From Bacillota bacterium (lineage in GTDB: Bacteria > Bacillota > DSM-12270 > Thermacetogeniales > Thermacetogeniaceae): a stretch of 64,000 nucleotides of DNA. The position numbers and the translations under genes were made by a program. Below are positions 30,919 through 38,557 of this stretch, piece after piece. The first letter of the stretch is position 1, and each line of letters starts with the position of its first letter. Under the pieces are notes generated by a model. That model did no database searches. It was not told the DNA's origin and saw nothing but the letters and a program-made list of their open reading frames with translations. The stretch lies in the NCBI GenBank assembly GCA_013177945.1, contig JABLXW010000008.1, positions 1 through 64,000 of the forward strand. The letters run 5' to 3'.

Positions 30919-31509
30919 TTAAAGTTCCCCCTTCGTCGAGGGAATTCCCGCCTCCCGGTCGCTGCGGGCAACGGCCTCCCGCAGGGCGCGGGCGCACCCC
31001 TTGAAGAGGGCTTCGACGATGTGGTGGGTATTCTGCCCCGCAAGCAGGCGCAGGTGGAGGGTAAGCGCCGCGTGATTCGCAAAGGCACGGAAAAACTCGG
31101 GGACAAGCTCCAGGGGCAAATCGCCTACAGTCCACCCTGCCGCTCTCACATCGTAGGAGAAATAGGGCCTGCCGCTGAGGTCGACGGCAACCAGCACCAG
31201 CGCCTCGTCCATCGGGAGGAGGGCAGAACCGTAGCGGTTGATCCCTTCTTTGCCGCCCAGGGCGCCGCGGAAGACTTCTCCCAGGCAGATCCCGATGTCC
31301 TCCACCGTATGGTGGGCATCAACCTGGAGGTCCCCCTGCGCTTCAAGAAAAAGATCGAAAAGGGCGTGGCGCGCCCAGAGGTGGAGCATGTGGTCCAGGA
31401 AACCGATTCCCGTTCCCCCCTGAAAAACGCCCGTCCCGTCGAGATTCAGCTTCACGCGGACCCGGGTCTCCCCGGTCACCCGCTCCACCTCAGCAGTCCG
31501 CTCCCTCAT
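30919..31509 (-). CDS. hisB: Imidazoleglycerol-phosphate dehydratase
   Basis: This 196-residue manganese enzyme catalyses histidine step 6. The duplicated fold gives two metal-binding halves: GFLDHMLHLWARHA with DAHHTVEDIGI, and an AANHAALTLHL region with GQNTHHIVEALFK. It is the stand-alone bacterial type, with no phosphatase domain. It overlaps hisD by 4 bp. Confidence 0.97.
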   Translation of the reverse strand: MRERTAEVERVTGETRVRVKLNLDGTGVFQGGTGIGFLDHMLHLWARHALFDLFLEAQGDLQVDAHHTVEDIGICLGEVFRGALGGKEGINRYGSALLPMDEALVLVAVDLSGRPYFSYDVRAAGWTVGDLPLELVPEFFRAFANHAALTLHLRLLAGQNTHHIVEALFKGCARALREAVARSDREAGIPSTKGEL

Positions 31510-32804
31510 TCCTCACACCCCTGCAGGCGCCGGAGGCGCAGGGCAACGGCCCGGGCGTGCGCCTCCAGCCCTTCCGCTTCGGCCAGCCTTACGACTTCGG
31601 GGCCCCAGGCCCGGAGGGCCTTCTTCGTCCCGTAGATCAGGCTTGTCCGCTTCAAGAAATCTTCCACGCTGAGGGGAGAGAAAAAGCGCGCCGTCCCCCC
31701 GGTCGGGAGAACGTGGTTCGGCCCCGCCAGGTAGTCCCCAACAGACTCCGGGGTGTTTGCCCCCAGAAAAACCGCCCCTGCATTTTTAATGCGTCCCAGC
31801 CAGGAAAAGGGCTCCTCCAAAAAGAGTTCCAGGTGCTCCGGCGCCAGTTCGTTGGCAAGTTCTACCGCCTCCGCGAGGTCTGCTGTAATCACCGCAGCCC
31901 CGTAAGCGGACAGGGCCTCCCTGGCGATCTCCCGCCTGGGCAGGTCGGCCAGCTGCTTTTCCAGTTCTTCCCGAACCCGGCAGGCAAGCTCCGCGACGGG
32001 TGTCAGCAAAATGGCTGCCGCCCGGGGGTCGTGCTCCGCCTGGGAGAGAAGGTCTGCCGCGATCAGTTCGGGATCTCCGGAGCCGTCCGCAACCACCACA
32101 ATCTCGCTGGGCCCCGCCAGCATGTCGATGTCCACAAGCCCGAAGACCAGGCGCTTGGCAACGGTGACGTAAATGTTTCCGGGCCCTACGATCTTGTCGA
32201 CCCGGGGAATCGTCTCCGTCCCGTAAGCAAGGGCAGCAACAGCCTGGACGCCGCCCACCCTGTAGATTTCGGTCACACCAGACTCGGCCGCGGCCACAAG
32301 GACGAGCGGGGGAACCTCTCCATCGCGCCCGGGAGGAGTGACCATCACGATTTCAGGAACCCCGGCCACCTTTGCCGGAAGGGCGTTCATCAAAACCGAA
32401 GAGGGGTAGGCCGCAGTTCCACCAGGTACGTAAATCCCCACCCGCTTCAGGGGCCGGTAAACCTGGCCCAGGATTTCCCCCTGCGGACCCGGTTCAAACC
32501 AGGTCTGGAAGTGCTGCCTGGCATGGAAGGCAAAAATCCGGTCGCGGGCCAGGCGCAGAGAGGCAAGGAGTTCAGGGGAAACCTTTTCGTAGGCAGCCTG
32601 GATTTCCGCCTCCTGCACCCGCAGTCCTGCGGCGGCAAGGTCGGCGTGATCGAATTTCCGGGTATAGGCCAGAACCGCCTGATCGCCCTGATCCCGGACC
32701 GCCTCGAGGATGGCGCGGACTTCCGGTTCCAGGTCCTCGCCCCGGTGGTTCCGCTCCCGCAGCCGTGATACCAGCTGATCTTTACTCGATACCACCTGAA
32801 ACAT
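31506..32804 (-). CDS. hisD: Histidinol dehydrogenase
   Basis: This 432-residue zinc enzyme catalyses the last two oxidations of histidine synthesis. Landmarks are YVPGGTAAYPSSVLMNALPA, VDKIVGPGNIYVTVAK, DMLAGPSEIVVVAD and SQAEHDPRAAAIL. The ATG at 32804 with AAAGGAG upstream starts the family-like FQVVSSKDQL. A longer frame to 32936 runs back into hisG and is rejected. It overlaps hisG by 23 bp. Confidence 0.96.
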   Translation of the reverse strand: MFQVVSSKDQLVSRLRERNHRGEDLEPEVRAILEAVRDQGDQAVLAYTRKFDHADLAAAGLRVQEAEIQAAYEKVSPELLASLRLARDRIFAFHARQHFQTWFEPGPQGEILGQVYRPLKRVGIYVPGGTAAYPSSVLMNALPAKVAGVPEIVMVTPPGRDGEVPPLVLVAAAESGVTEIYRVGGVQAVAALAYGTETIPRVDKIVGPGNIYVTVAKRLVFGLVDIDMLAGPSEIVVVADGSGDPELIAADLLSQAEHDPRAAAILLTPVAELACRVREELEKQLADLPRREIAREALSAYGAAVITADLAEAVELANELAPEHLELFLEEPFSWLGRIKNAGAVFLGANTPESVGDYLAGPNHVLPTGGTARFFSPLSVEDFLKRTSLIYGTKKALRAWGPEVVRLAEAEGLEAHARAVALRLRRLQGCEE

Positions 32805-33483
32805 TGCTCCTGCTCCTTTCCAGCGCCCCCCGGAGGGCCGCCACGACCGGGGCAAGCCGGTCGTACTTGAGGCGGTAGGCAACCCGGTTGGCCACAAGCC
32901 TCGCGGTGGCCCGGGCGATCTCCACGAGGGGGGCAAGATTATTCTCTTTCAGGGTGCGTCCTGTCGAAACAAGGTCAATGATCACTTCTGCCAGTCCAAC
33001 CAGGGGCGCCAGTTCGATATTTCCGGAAAGCCTGATGATCTCGCCGGGCAAACCCTGGCTGCGCAGAAAACTCTCTGCAACCCGGGGGAACTTTGTGGCC
33101 ACCCGGAGCCGGCCGGAGCGGGCAAGGTATCCGGAGAGCCCTTCCCGAAATTCTCCCTGCTCAAGCTTTGCCGCCGGTACGGCAACCACAAACCTGCAGG
33201 CTCCGAACCCCAGGTCCAGCAACTCGCAGATGTCTTTGCCCTGCTCCAGGATTACATCTTTTCCTGCAATCCCCAGCTCGGCCGCTCCGTACTCAACAAA
33301 GGTGGGAACATCGGCGGCACGGCAAATCAGATAACGCAGACCGGCCTCCTCGTCAACGCAGATCAACCGCCGGCCGTTCTCTGCGAGGGGAACCCGTCCC
33401 AGTCCCGCCTCCTGCAAAAGAGAAACTGCAGGCGAAAAAAGGCGTCCTTTAGGAAGCGCAAAGGTGATGAAATCCCGGTTCAT
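32782..33483 (-). CDS. hisG: ATP phosphoribosyltransferase, short form
   Basis: This 233-residue catalytic subunit catalyses histidine step 1. It begins FITFALPKGRLFSPAVSLLQ and contains the PRPP loop region EVIIDLVSTGRTLKENNL. It lacks the C-terminal regulatory domain of long HisG, so it needs HisZ, which is encoded immediately upstream. The ATG at 33483 with GGGAGAGG upstream is chosen. The frame's earlier start at 33513 is possible but would add ten unlike residues. Confidence 0.95.
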   Translation of the reverse strand: MNRDFITFALPKGRLFSPAVSLLQEAGLGRVPLAENGRRLICVDEEAGLRYLICRAADVPTFVEYGAAELGIAGKDVILEQGKDICELLDLGFGACRFVVAVPAAKLEQGEFREGLSGYLARSGRLRVATKFPRVAESFLRSQGLPGEIIRLSGNIELAPLVGLAEVIIDLVSTGRTLKENNLAPLVEIARATARLVANRVAYRLKYDRLAPVVAALRGALERSRSNVSGGIE

Positions 33484-33569
33484 GAATAAATTAACCTCTC
33501 CCGTCTTTAGCAACCTCGTCCGCGCCTGGAACCTGCACGCCAGGCTCGAAAAGCCTCCACAAATAAAAG

Positions 33570-34739
33570 CTATTCCAGCACCAGGATCTGGGGAACTCCC
33601 TTCCGGGAGGCGTAAGCAATAGACTCTTCCAGGGGAAGACCGGCAACTTCAATTTCCACCGTATTTCCTTCCTGCCTGAGGGCCCTCGCCTTTTTGACAA
33701 TCTCCCGCGGATCTCCCCCGGTGATGAAGTAGTCCGGCGCCTGTTCGTGAAAAGCCGCATCCTTCTCCCGGGCCGCCAGAACCCGCTCAATGTTCAGGGC
33801 AAAACCGGTCGCCGGACAGGGGAAACCGAACCTGGCAAGGAGCTTATCGTACCGTCCCCCTCCGCAGAGGGGATAACCAACCCCCGGTGCATATCCTTCA
33901 AAAACGATTCCCGTATAATAAGTAAGCCCCCGGAGAAGGGTCAGATCGAGATCAACCTGGTCCTGTAATCCGTAATCGGCCAGTCTTTCCCAGACTCTGC
34001 GGAGGGCCGCAAGGCCGAGGGCCGCCCCCCCGCCCCGGATCAGGCCCTCCACCGCCTCCAGCACCTCCACCCCCCCGCGCAGTGAAGGCAGCGCCGTCAG
34101 GGCTTCCTTGCGGTCCGGAGCAAGGGGAGAAGAGGCAACCAGCTGCTCCCAGGTGACAAGATCCTTTTTGCTCAGGGCCAGCTTCGCCTGCTCCAGATCC
34201 GGGGCCGAAAAACCGGCGCCTGCCAGGACCCCGGTGAGAACCTCGACCTGGCCCAGCGTGATCCGGAAATCCTTGATTCCTGCCAGCTTCAGGGCTTCCC
34301 CTGCAAGCCCGATGACCTCGGCGTCGGCCTCGGGGCCCGGGGCACCCAGCAGTTCCACACCTGCCTGGTAAAACTCCCGCTGCTGCCCGGCGTGGTTTTC
34401 CCGCCGGAAAACATTCGCAACGTAGCAGAGGCGCAAAGGGAGGGGCTGCTCTCTTAAGCGCGTGCTCACAAGGCGGGCAATGGGGGTTGTCATATCCGGC
34501 CTGAGCACCATAATTCTCCCCCGGTCGTCAATGAACCGGTAGAGCTGGTCGTGCAGCATTTCCCCCAGCGCCGGAGCCAGCACTTCGTAAAACTCGAAGG
34601 TGGGTGTGATTACCTCCCGATAGCCCCAGGCTTCGAATAATCTCAACAAACCGGCCTCAAGTTCCCGCTTGCGCCGGGCCTCCCCGGGCAGGAGGTCCCT
34701 GACTCCCCCCGGCATCAGAACCATCCCTGAATTTTCCAT
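33570..34739 (-). CDS. hisZ: ATP phosphoribosyltransferase regulatory subunit
   Basis: This 389-residue paralogue of histidyl-tRNA synthetase lacks the anticodon-binding domain. Class II motifs remain as PGGVRDLLPGEA, RPDMTTPIARLV and LTYYTGIVFEGYAPG. HisZ pairs with short HisG in an octamer and mediates histidine feedback. It is the first gene of the operon, 32 bases or so after the likely transcription start. The ATG at 34739 follows GAGGCAGGG. Confidence 0.93.
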   Translation of the reverse strand: MENSGMVLMPGGVRDLLPGEARRKRELEAGLLRLFEAWGYREVITPTFEFYEVLAPALGEMLHDQLYRFIDDRGRIMVLRPDMTTPIARLVSTRLREQPLPLRLCYVANVFRRENHAGQQREFYQAGVELLGAPGPEADAEVIGLAGEALKLAGIKDFRITLGQVEVLTGVLAGAGFSAPDLEQAKLALSKKDLVTWEQLVASSPLAPDRKEALTALPSLRGGVEVLEAVEGLIRGGGAALGLAALRRVWERLADYGLQDQVDLDLTLLRGLTYYTGIVFEGYAPGVGYPLCGGGRYDKLLARFGFPCPATGFALNIERVLAAREKDAAFHEQAPDYFITGGDPREIVKKARALRQEGNTVEIEVAGLPLEESIAYASRKGVPQILVLE

Positions 34740-34777
34740 AAATTTTCCCTGCCTCGGAGATCTTCTGCACTGTGCTC

Positions 34778-34806
34778 ATCATAACAGGAATCTCAACCGT
34801 GGTCAA
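34778..34806 (-). promoter_or_regulatory. Sigma-A promoter of the his operon
   Basis: On the minus strand TTGACC (34806-34801) and TATGAT (34783-34778) are separated by exactly 17 bp. The start would lie near 34771, leaving a leader too short for a T-box, so histidine control is more likely at the enzyme level (HisZ) or by a repressor. No repressor box was recognised. Confidence 0.75.
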
Positions 34807-34822
34807 TACACCCGAACTCCAT

Positions 34823-34852
34823 GCATACTTCCATAGACATTCTCAAATACTA
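34823..34852 (+). promoter_or_regulatory. Possible sigma-G-like promoter before the Hsp20 genes
   Basis: GCATA (34823-34827), an 18-bp gap and AATACTA (34846-34852) resemble the forespore sigma-G pattern, with one clear mismatch in the -10 element. No good sigma-A pair was seen in the same gap. If real, the small heat-shock genes would be expressed in the developing spore. Weak evidence. Confidence 0.28.
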
Positions 34853-34934
34853 GGGGCGTGGGGGTAAAATCTGCATCTATTACGTTCAAAACAAGCAGGA
34901 AAAACGCGAACTTAAGGAGGTCAACCAGGGTTCC

Positions 34935-35489
34935 ATGTACGTGCAGACAATCAATCCTTTGGGAATGGCTGCATCGCCCGCAGTAGGTGCAGCCGGAATG
35001 TTCCAGGCCAGCCCCGTTGCCTATAGCTACACCTTTGCACCGGCAGGTGCGGGGGCCTGGCAAGGGGTTGCGAACCCGGTGTTCTGGGGAGGTATCAATC
35101 CGGCCGCAGGCTGGCAGGCCGTGATCAACCCGGCCCTCACCTGGAGCGCGATCGGCCCCCAGAACGTTTCCTTTATGCCTTCGCCAGGACTCACCCAGCC
35201 GCGGGTAGACCTCTTCGAAACCAACAGCGATGTGGTTGTGGCGGCGGAACTGCCGAACATCAACCCCAACAACCTGAACCTCACCGTAACCGACGACTCC
35301 ATCACCATCAGCGCCAGCACCATCGGAATGCCGGGTATGGGAGCCACCAGCATTTACCGGACGATCTCCCTCCCGACAAACGTCCGGGCCGAACATTGCA
35401 CCGCTTCCTACAACAACGGCATCCTGGAGGTCAGGCTCCCCAAGGCGGATCTCGCAGCAAGGCGGCGCATCCAGGTTACCAGCCGGTAA
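34935..35489 (+). CDS. Hsp20/alpha-crystallin family protein (spore-coat type possible)
   Basis: This 184-residue protein has a hydrophobic, Ala/Gly/Pro-rich N-terminal arm (about 1-85) followed by an alpha-crystallin domain (about 88-184). The domain shows PRVDLFETNSDVVVAAELPN and ends with NNGILEVRLPKADLA, close to the family's NGILxVxLPK motif. The C-terminal I-x-I/V anchor is weak (IQVTSR). The ATG at 34935 follows AAGGAGGT by 13 bases, a rather long spacing. Hsp20 relatives in spore formers include coat proteins such as CotP/CotM. A general chaperone role is the alternative. Confidence 0.82.
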   Translation: MYVQTINPLGMAASPAVGAAGMFQASPVAYSYTFAPAGAGAWQGVANPVFWGGINPAAGWQAVINPALTWSAIGPQNVSFMPSPGLTQPRVDLFETNSDVVVAAELPNINPNNLNLTVTDDSITISASTIGMPGMGATSIYRTISLPTNVRAEHCTASYNNGILEVRLPKADLAARRRIQVTSR

Positions 35490-35541
35490 AGACGGGAAAG
35501 ATTTTGCCCCCACACCTGCTAGGAATAAGGAGGTTGCACCA

Positions 35542-36048
35542 ATGCCATACGAACCCAACTTTAATTTTTTTTCACAACAGCCCGGCCAGGAGCCGAATCC
35601 GGGAAATCAGGCGAAGGGCCAGGAAGCCCCGCCCCGCGAAAATCCGGAGCCCGCGGGGGAACCGGCTCCCGGCTTTCCTCCCGGCTACTTTCCCTACCTT
35701 CAACCCCCGGTTCTGACCTGGCAGCCCCGGATTGATATTTTTGAGGACCACGAAAACATCCTGATCGTTGTCGAGATTCCCGGGGTAAAACCAGAACAGA
35801 TCAGCGTCGAAGGCGCCCCAAACCTGCTGGTGATCCGGGGAGAAGCCAGGCAGGAGGCAACCCAGGGCGAAAGCAGGATGATCCCTCGCTACCGGGAAAG
35901 GAACACCGGGAGTTTCCTCCGCCAAATCCCCCTCCCTCCCCAGCTGAACCTGGACCAGGCTCAGGCAGTTTACGAAAACGGTCTCCTGGAGATAAAAATT
36001 CCCAAAGGGCAAGCCCCGCGGGGCCGGCGCATTGAAGTTCAACATTAA
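35542..36048 (+). CDS. Hsp20/alpha-crystallin family protein
   Basis: This 168-residue protein has a charged, Pro-rich N-terminal arm (about 1-55), very different from the preceding Hsp20, followed by an alpha-crystallin domain. The domain includes PRIDIFEDHENILIVVEIPG, a TGSFLRQIPLP segment and the terminal YENGLLEIKIPKG motif. It lies 52 bp after its neighbour with AAGGAGG before the ATG, so the two are co-transcribed. Together they probably form or modulate sHsp oligomers. Confidence 0.88.
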   Translation: MPYEPNFNFFSQQPGQEPNPGNQAKGQEAPPRENPEPAGEPAPGFPPGYFPYLQPPVLTWQPRIDIFEDHENILIVVEIPGVKPEQISVEGAPNLLVIRGEARQEATQGESRMIPRYRERNTGSFLRQIPLPPQLNLDQAQAVYENGLLEIKIPKGQAPRGRRIEVQH

Positions 36049-36069
36049 GCATTCAGAAATTTCACGATT

Positions 36070-36105
36070 AAAGCTGCTGCAGCAACGCAGGAGCTTTTCT
36101 TTTTG
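36070..36105 (+). terminator. Intrinsic terminator of the Hsp20 pair
   Basis: AAAGCTGCTGC and GCAGGAGCTTT form an 11-position stem with one G-G mismatch and an AGCAAC loop, followed by TCTTTTTG. It lies 22 bp after the second Hsp20 stop codon. Confidence 0.75.
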
Positions 36106-36186
36106 ATTGCCGGCAAATGCCTTCCCGGTGAAGCCAACCCTTACGGCCAACAGCACGACATTTCAACACGCAAGCACAAGGATAAA

Positions 36187-37440
36187 TCAGCGGATCCTAA
36201 CAGGATCGGCCGTCGCCCCGGTCCGCTTGAGCCTGCAGGTCACCTTTACGTCGACTTCCACATGAGGAAACCAGCGGGTGTTCCAGCTGTCCTTCACCTC
36301 CATCCAGACATCGGGCCTTTCCCGGTAGAGCCTGTCCCCCAGGCCCAGGAAATCGCTGCGCAGCTCCTGCGCCCTTTTTACAGCAGCCACTACCTCCCGC
36401 CGGATCGCCCTCTCCTTTTCCCGCTCCAGCATCCGCAAGACCTCTGGCCTGCCGACCGCAAGCCCCTTTTTCATCACACATCAGACAAAACCTTCTTCTT
36501 TAATCTCCACCCGGAAGCGGATGCGGTCTTTTTTCACCTCCGGCTTCACCCTGGTTGTGGCACCGGAAACCACCAGGGAGGCCCAGCTCCCCCGCGCCGG
36601 GGCCGGAACGTTGATGATTCCCCCTTTTACCTTCCCCTGCACCCAGAGCACTCCCCGCGTCTCCCGGGGGCCCAGGAAATCGAGAAGCCGGTCGTCCCGG
36701 AAAACCGCCGCCCCCTTGAAGGCAAGCTCCTTGCTCTCTTCGGCCCCCCTTCCCTCGGCAACCGCGCCCCCCTGCCCCCCGGAACCCCCGCCGGAGACCG
36801 CCTCCCGCATCGGGTAAACCTCGATGGAAGAGGCCACCGGCTCCCGTCCCAGGCTGTTCAAGGCAGTCAGGAAATCCCCCAGCACCACCGGAAAGCGCGT
36901 GGAGGTGTAGGCAGGGCGCCGCTCCAGGATAAATCTGATCCCCGTCCCCGGGATGCGCTCCAGGGCAGGGCGCCCCCTCACCAAAACGTCCTGCGCCCGC
37001 CCCTTTGCCACCAGAACCCAGGTGGAGCGCCGCACCTCCCAGTGCCGGCTGAAGAAGTCCAGGGCAGGCCCCACCCCCTGCCGCGCCAGATCCTCACCCA
37101 AAACGATGGCATGAAGCTGCTTGAAACGCACCCCGCGGGGAGTTACTTCGGAAAACCTTGCCAGGGCCTCGGAAACATTCCGCGCCTCTACGCTCGTTAC
37201 GACAACCGGCGGGCCCTGTCCGGCCGCCCCTCCCTGTCTTAAAGCAAGAACGCGGGGTACCACAACCTGAAAAGAAACCAGTACCCCCTGCGGGCCGGCC
37301 CGGTCAACTCCAACTACCGAAACGAATGCCATCTGTTCTATTTCAAGCCGGCTCCAGCAGCCGCCTGCTGCACACGCCAGAAAAATGAGCAGCAGGCAGA
37401 CATTGAGCGGCACCCTGCCGCGTTCCTTAATTCCCTTCAC
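36187..37440 (-). pseudogene. Spore germination lipoprotein, Ger(x)C family, interrupted by an in-frame TGA
   Basis: From the GTG at 37440 the frame codes for 319 residues: a lipoprotein signal with lipobox-like AAGGC, then WSRLEIEQMAFVSVVGVDRA. It then meets TGA at 36483-36481. The same frame continues for 98 more codons to 36187, giving the normal Ger(x)C C-terminus (AQELRSDFLGLGDRLYRERP...WFPHVEVDVKV), which aligns with the end of the intact gerC at 40502-41674. So this is a single-codon interruption, not a frameshift. It may be a nonsense mutation, a sequence error, a restart at the GTG-ATG two codons on, or (least likely) selenocysteine. The C subunit anchors the germinant receptor outside the spore inner membrane. 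It overlaps gerB by 14 bp. Confidence 0.8.
36446..36464 (-). other. SECIS-like hairpin just after the in-frame TGA
   Basis: Sixteen bases after the TGA, the minus strand forms a 7-bp stem (GGCTTGC / GCAGGCC, one G-U pair) with a GGTCG loop. Bacterial SECIS elements are small hairpins at about this distance whose loop starts with G, as in fdhF with GGTCT. The resemblance may be chance in GC-rich DNA, and the homologous position in the sister gerC is not cysteine. Confidence 0.35.
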
Positions 37441-38554
37441 CTTGTCCGGGCGCCTCCTTTTCAGAAATTCCCTTTTTTCGGGCGAGAGCAAGCAAAAAAA
37501 GAAGGAGGGGAATTCCCGCCTGAACTGTGATCCCAAAGGGGCCCCAGTACCGGGCAAGGAATTCCCGGACGTGGTCGTTGTCCGCAAACTCGAGAATTGA
37601 CAGAGCAACGAGAACCAGTCCGCTGGGCAGGACCAGCGGCCGGTAGTCCTGCAAGCCCAGGGACTGGGCGAAGGCCACCACCGCCGCGTAGTAAATTACC
37701 ATTACCTTTAACCCTACAGCCGCAACCCAGACCCCCACGATAAGGGATTCAATCCGCTCCAGAAAACCAGCAAGGTGCACCGTTTTTGCCAGTTCATAGG
37801 TGGGAAAAACGAGCCGTGCCGTTTCTTCGGCTCCGAATAAAGCGATCACCCCGGCAATCGTCGAGACTCCTGCTGCAACCAGGAGGAAAACGACCTGGAG
37901 GTTGACCCAGTGGGCCTCCTCCGGCCGGCGCAGGCAAGGGAGAAACATCGTAAAAACCATACCTTCCCCAAAAAAGGCAAAGAGGCTCCCCGCGCCCCGC
38001 AAAATGTGGACAAAGGAATGAACCAGCACCGGCTGGAGCTGAAAAAAATCCATCTCCGGAACAGCCAGGGCCAGGGTCACCAGCCCGACAAGGAGGGAGA
38101 AGGGAAAAATAATCTCGTTTACCCTTGCGAAAACCTCAAGTCCCAGGTAAACCCCATATGCAGCCATGATCACCAGCAAAGCATTGAAAACAACGAGAGG
38201 GGTCTCAGGCATTACTGCCGTCACCAGAAGTTCGCCGAACTCCCTGATGATGATGCCGTTCAAGTAAAAGAAAAAAAGGGCCAGCAAGATCCCGAGCGCC
38301 CTTCCCCCCCAGGGGCCCAGCAGTTCTGAAGCATACTCCACAATATTCTTCCCGGGAAAACGCAGGCCCAGGGAAACCACAAGGGCGCCCAGGAGCAGCC
38401 CGAAAAATGCGGCAATAAGCACCGAGGCCCAGGAATCCTGCCCCGCCTCCCGCGCCATCAGAGCAGGAAGAAACAGAATCCCGGTTGCCAGAATCGTATT
38501 GGCAATTAAAAAGGTGGCCTGGCGGGAGGAGATCCTTCCTTTTTCGATGCCCAT
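37427..38554 (-). CDS. Spore germinant receptor B subunit (GerB family)
   Basis: This 375-residue integral membrane protein has about ten hydrophobic segments, a member of the amino acid/polyamine/organocation transporter superfamily. It begins GRISSRQATFLIANTILATG, typical of GerAB/GerKB. The B subunit binds the germinant (for example an amino acid) in spore inner membrane receptors. It follows gerA by 3 bp and overlaps gerC, the normal order A-B-C. The ligand cannot be predicted by eye. Confidence 0.92.
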   Translation of the reverse strand: MGIEKGRISSRQATFLIANTILATGILFLPALMAREAGQDSWASVLIAAFFGLLLGALVVSLGLRFPGKNIVEYASELLGPWGGRALGILLALFFFYLNGIIIREFGELLVTAVMPETPLVVFNALLVIMAAYGVYLGLEVFARVNEIIFPFSLLVGLVTLALAVPEMDFFQLQPVLVHSFVHILRGAGSLFAFFGEGMVFTMFLPCLRRPEEAHWVNLQVVFLLVAAGVSTIAGVIALFGAEETARLVFPTYELAKTVHLAGFLERIESLIVGVWVAAVGLKVMVIYYAAVVAFAQSLGLQDYRPLVLPSGLVLVALSILEFADNDHVREFLARYWGPFGITVQAGIPLLLFLLALARKKGISEKEAPGQGEGN

Positions 38555-38557
38555 TTT

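Noticed and set aside
32805-32936. A 44-residue N-terminal extension of histidinol dehydrogenase
   Set aside because: It is antisense-like sequence within hisG's frame overlap. The ATG at 32804 gives the family's normal start and has AAAGGAG.
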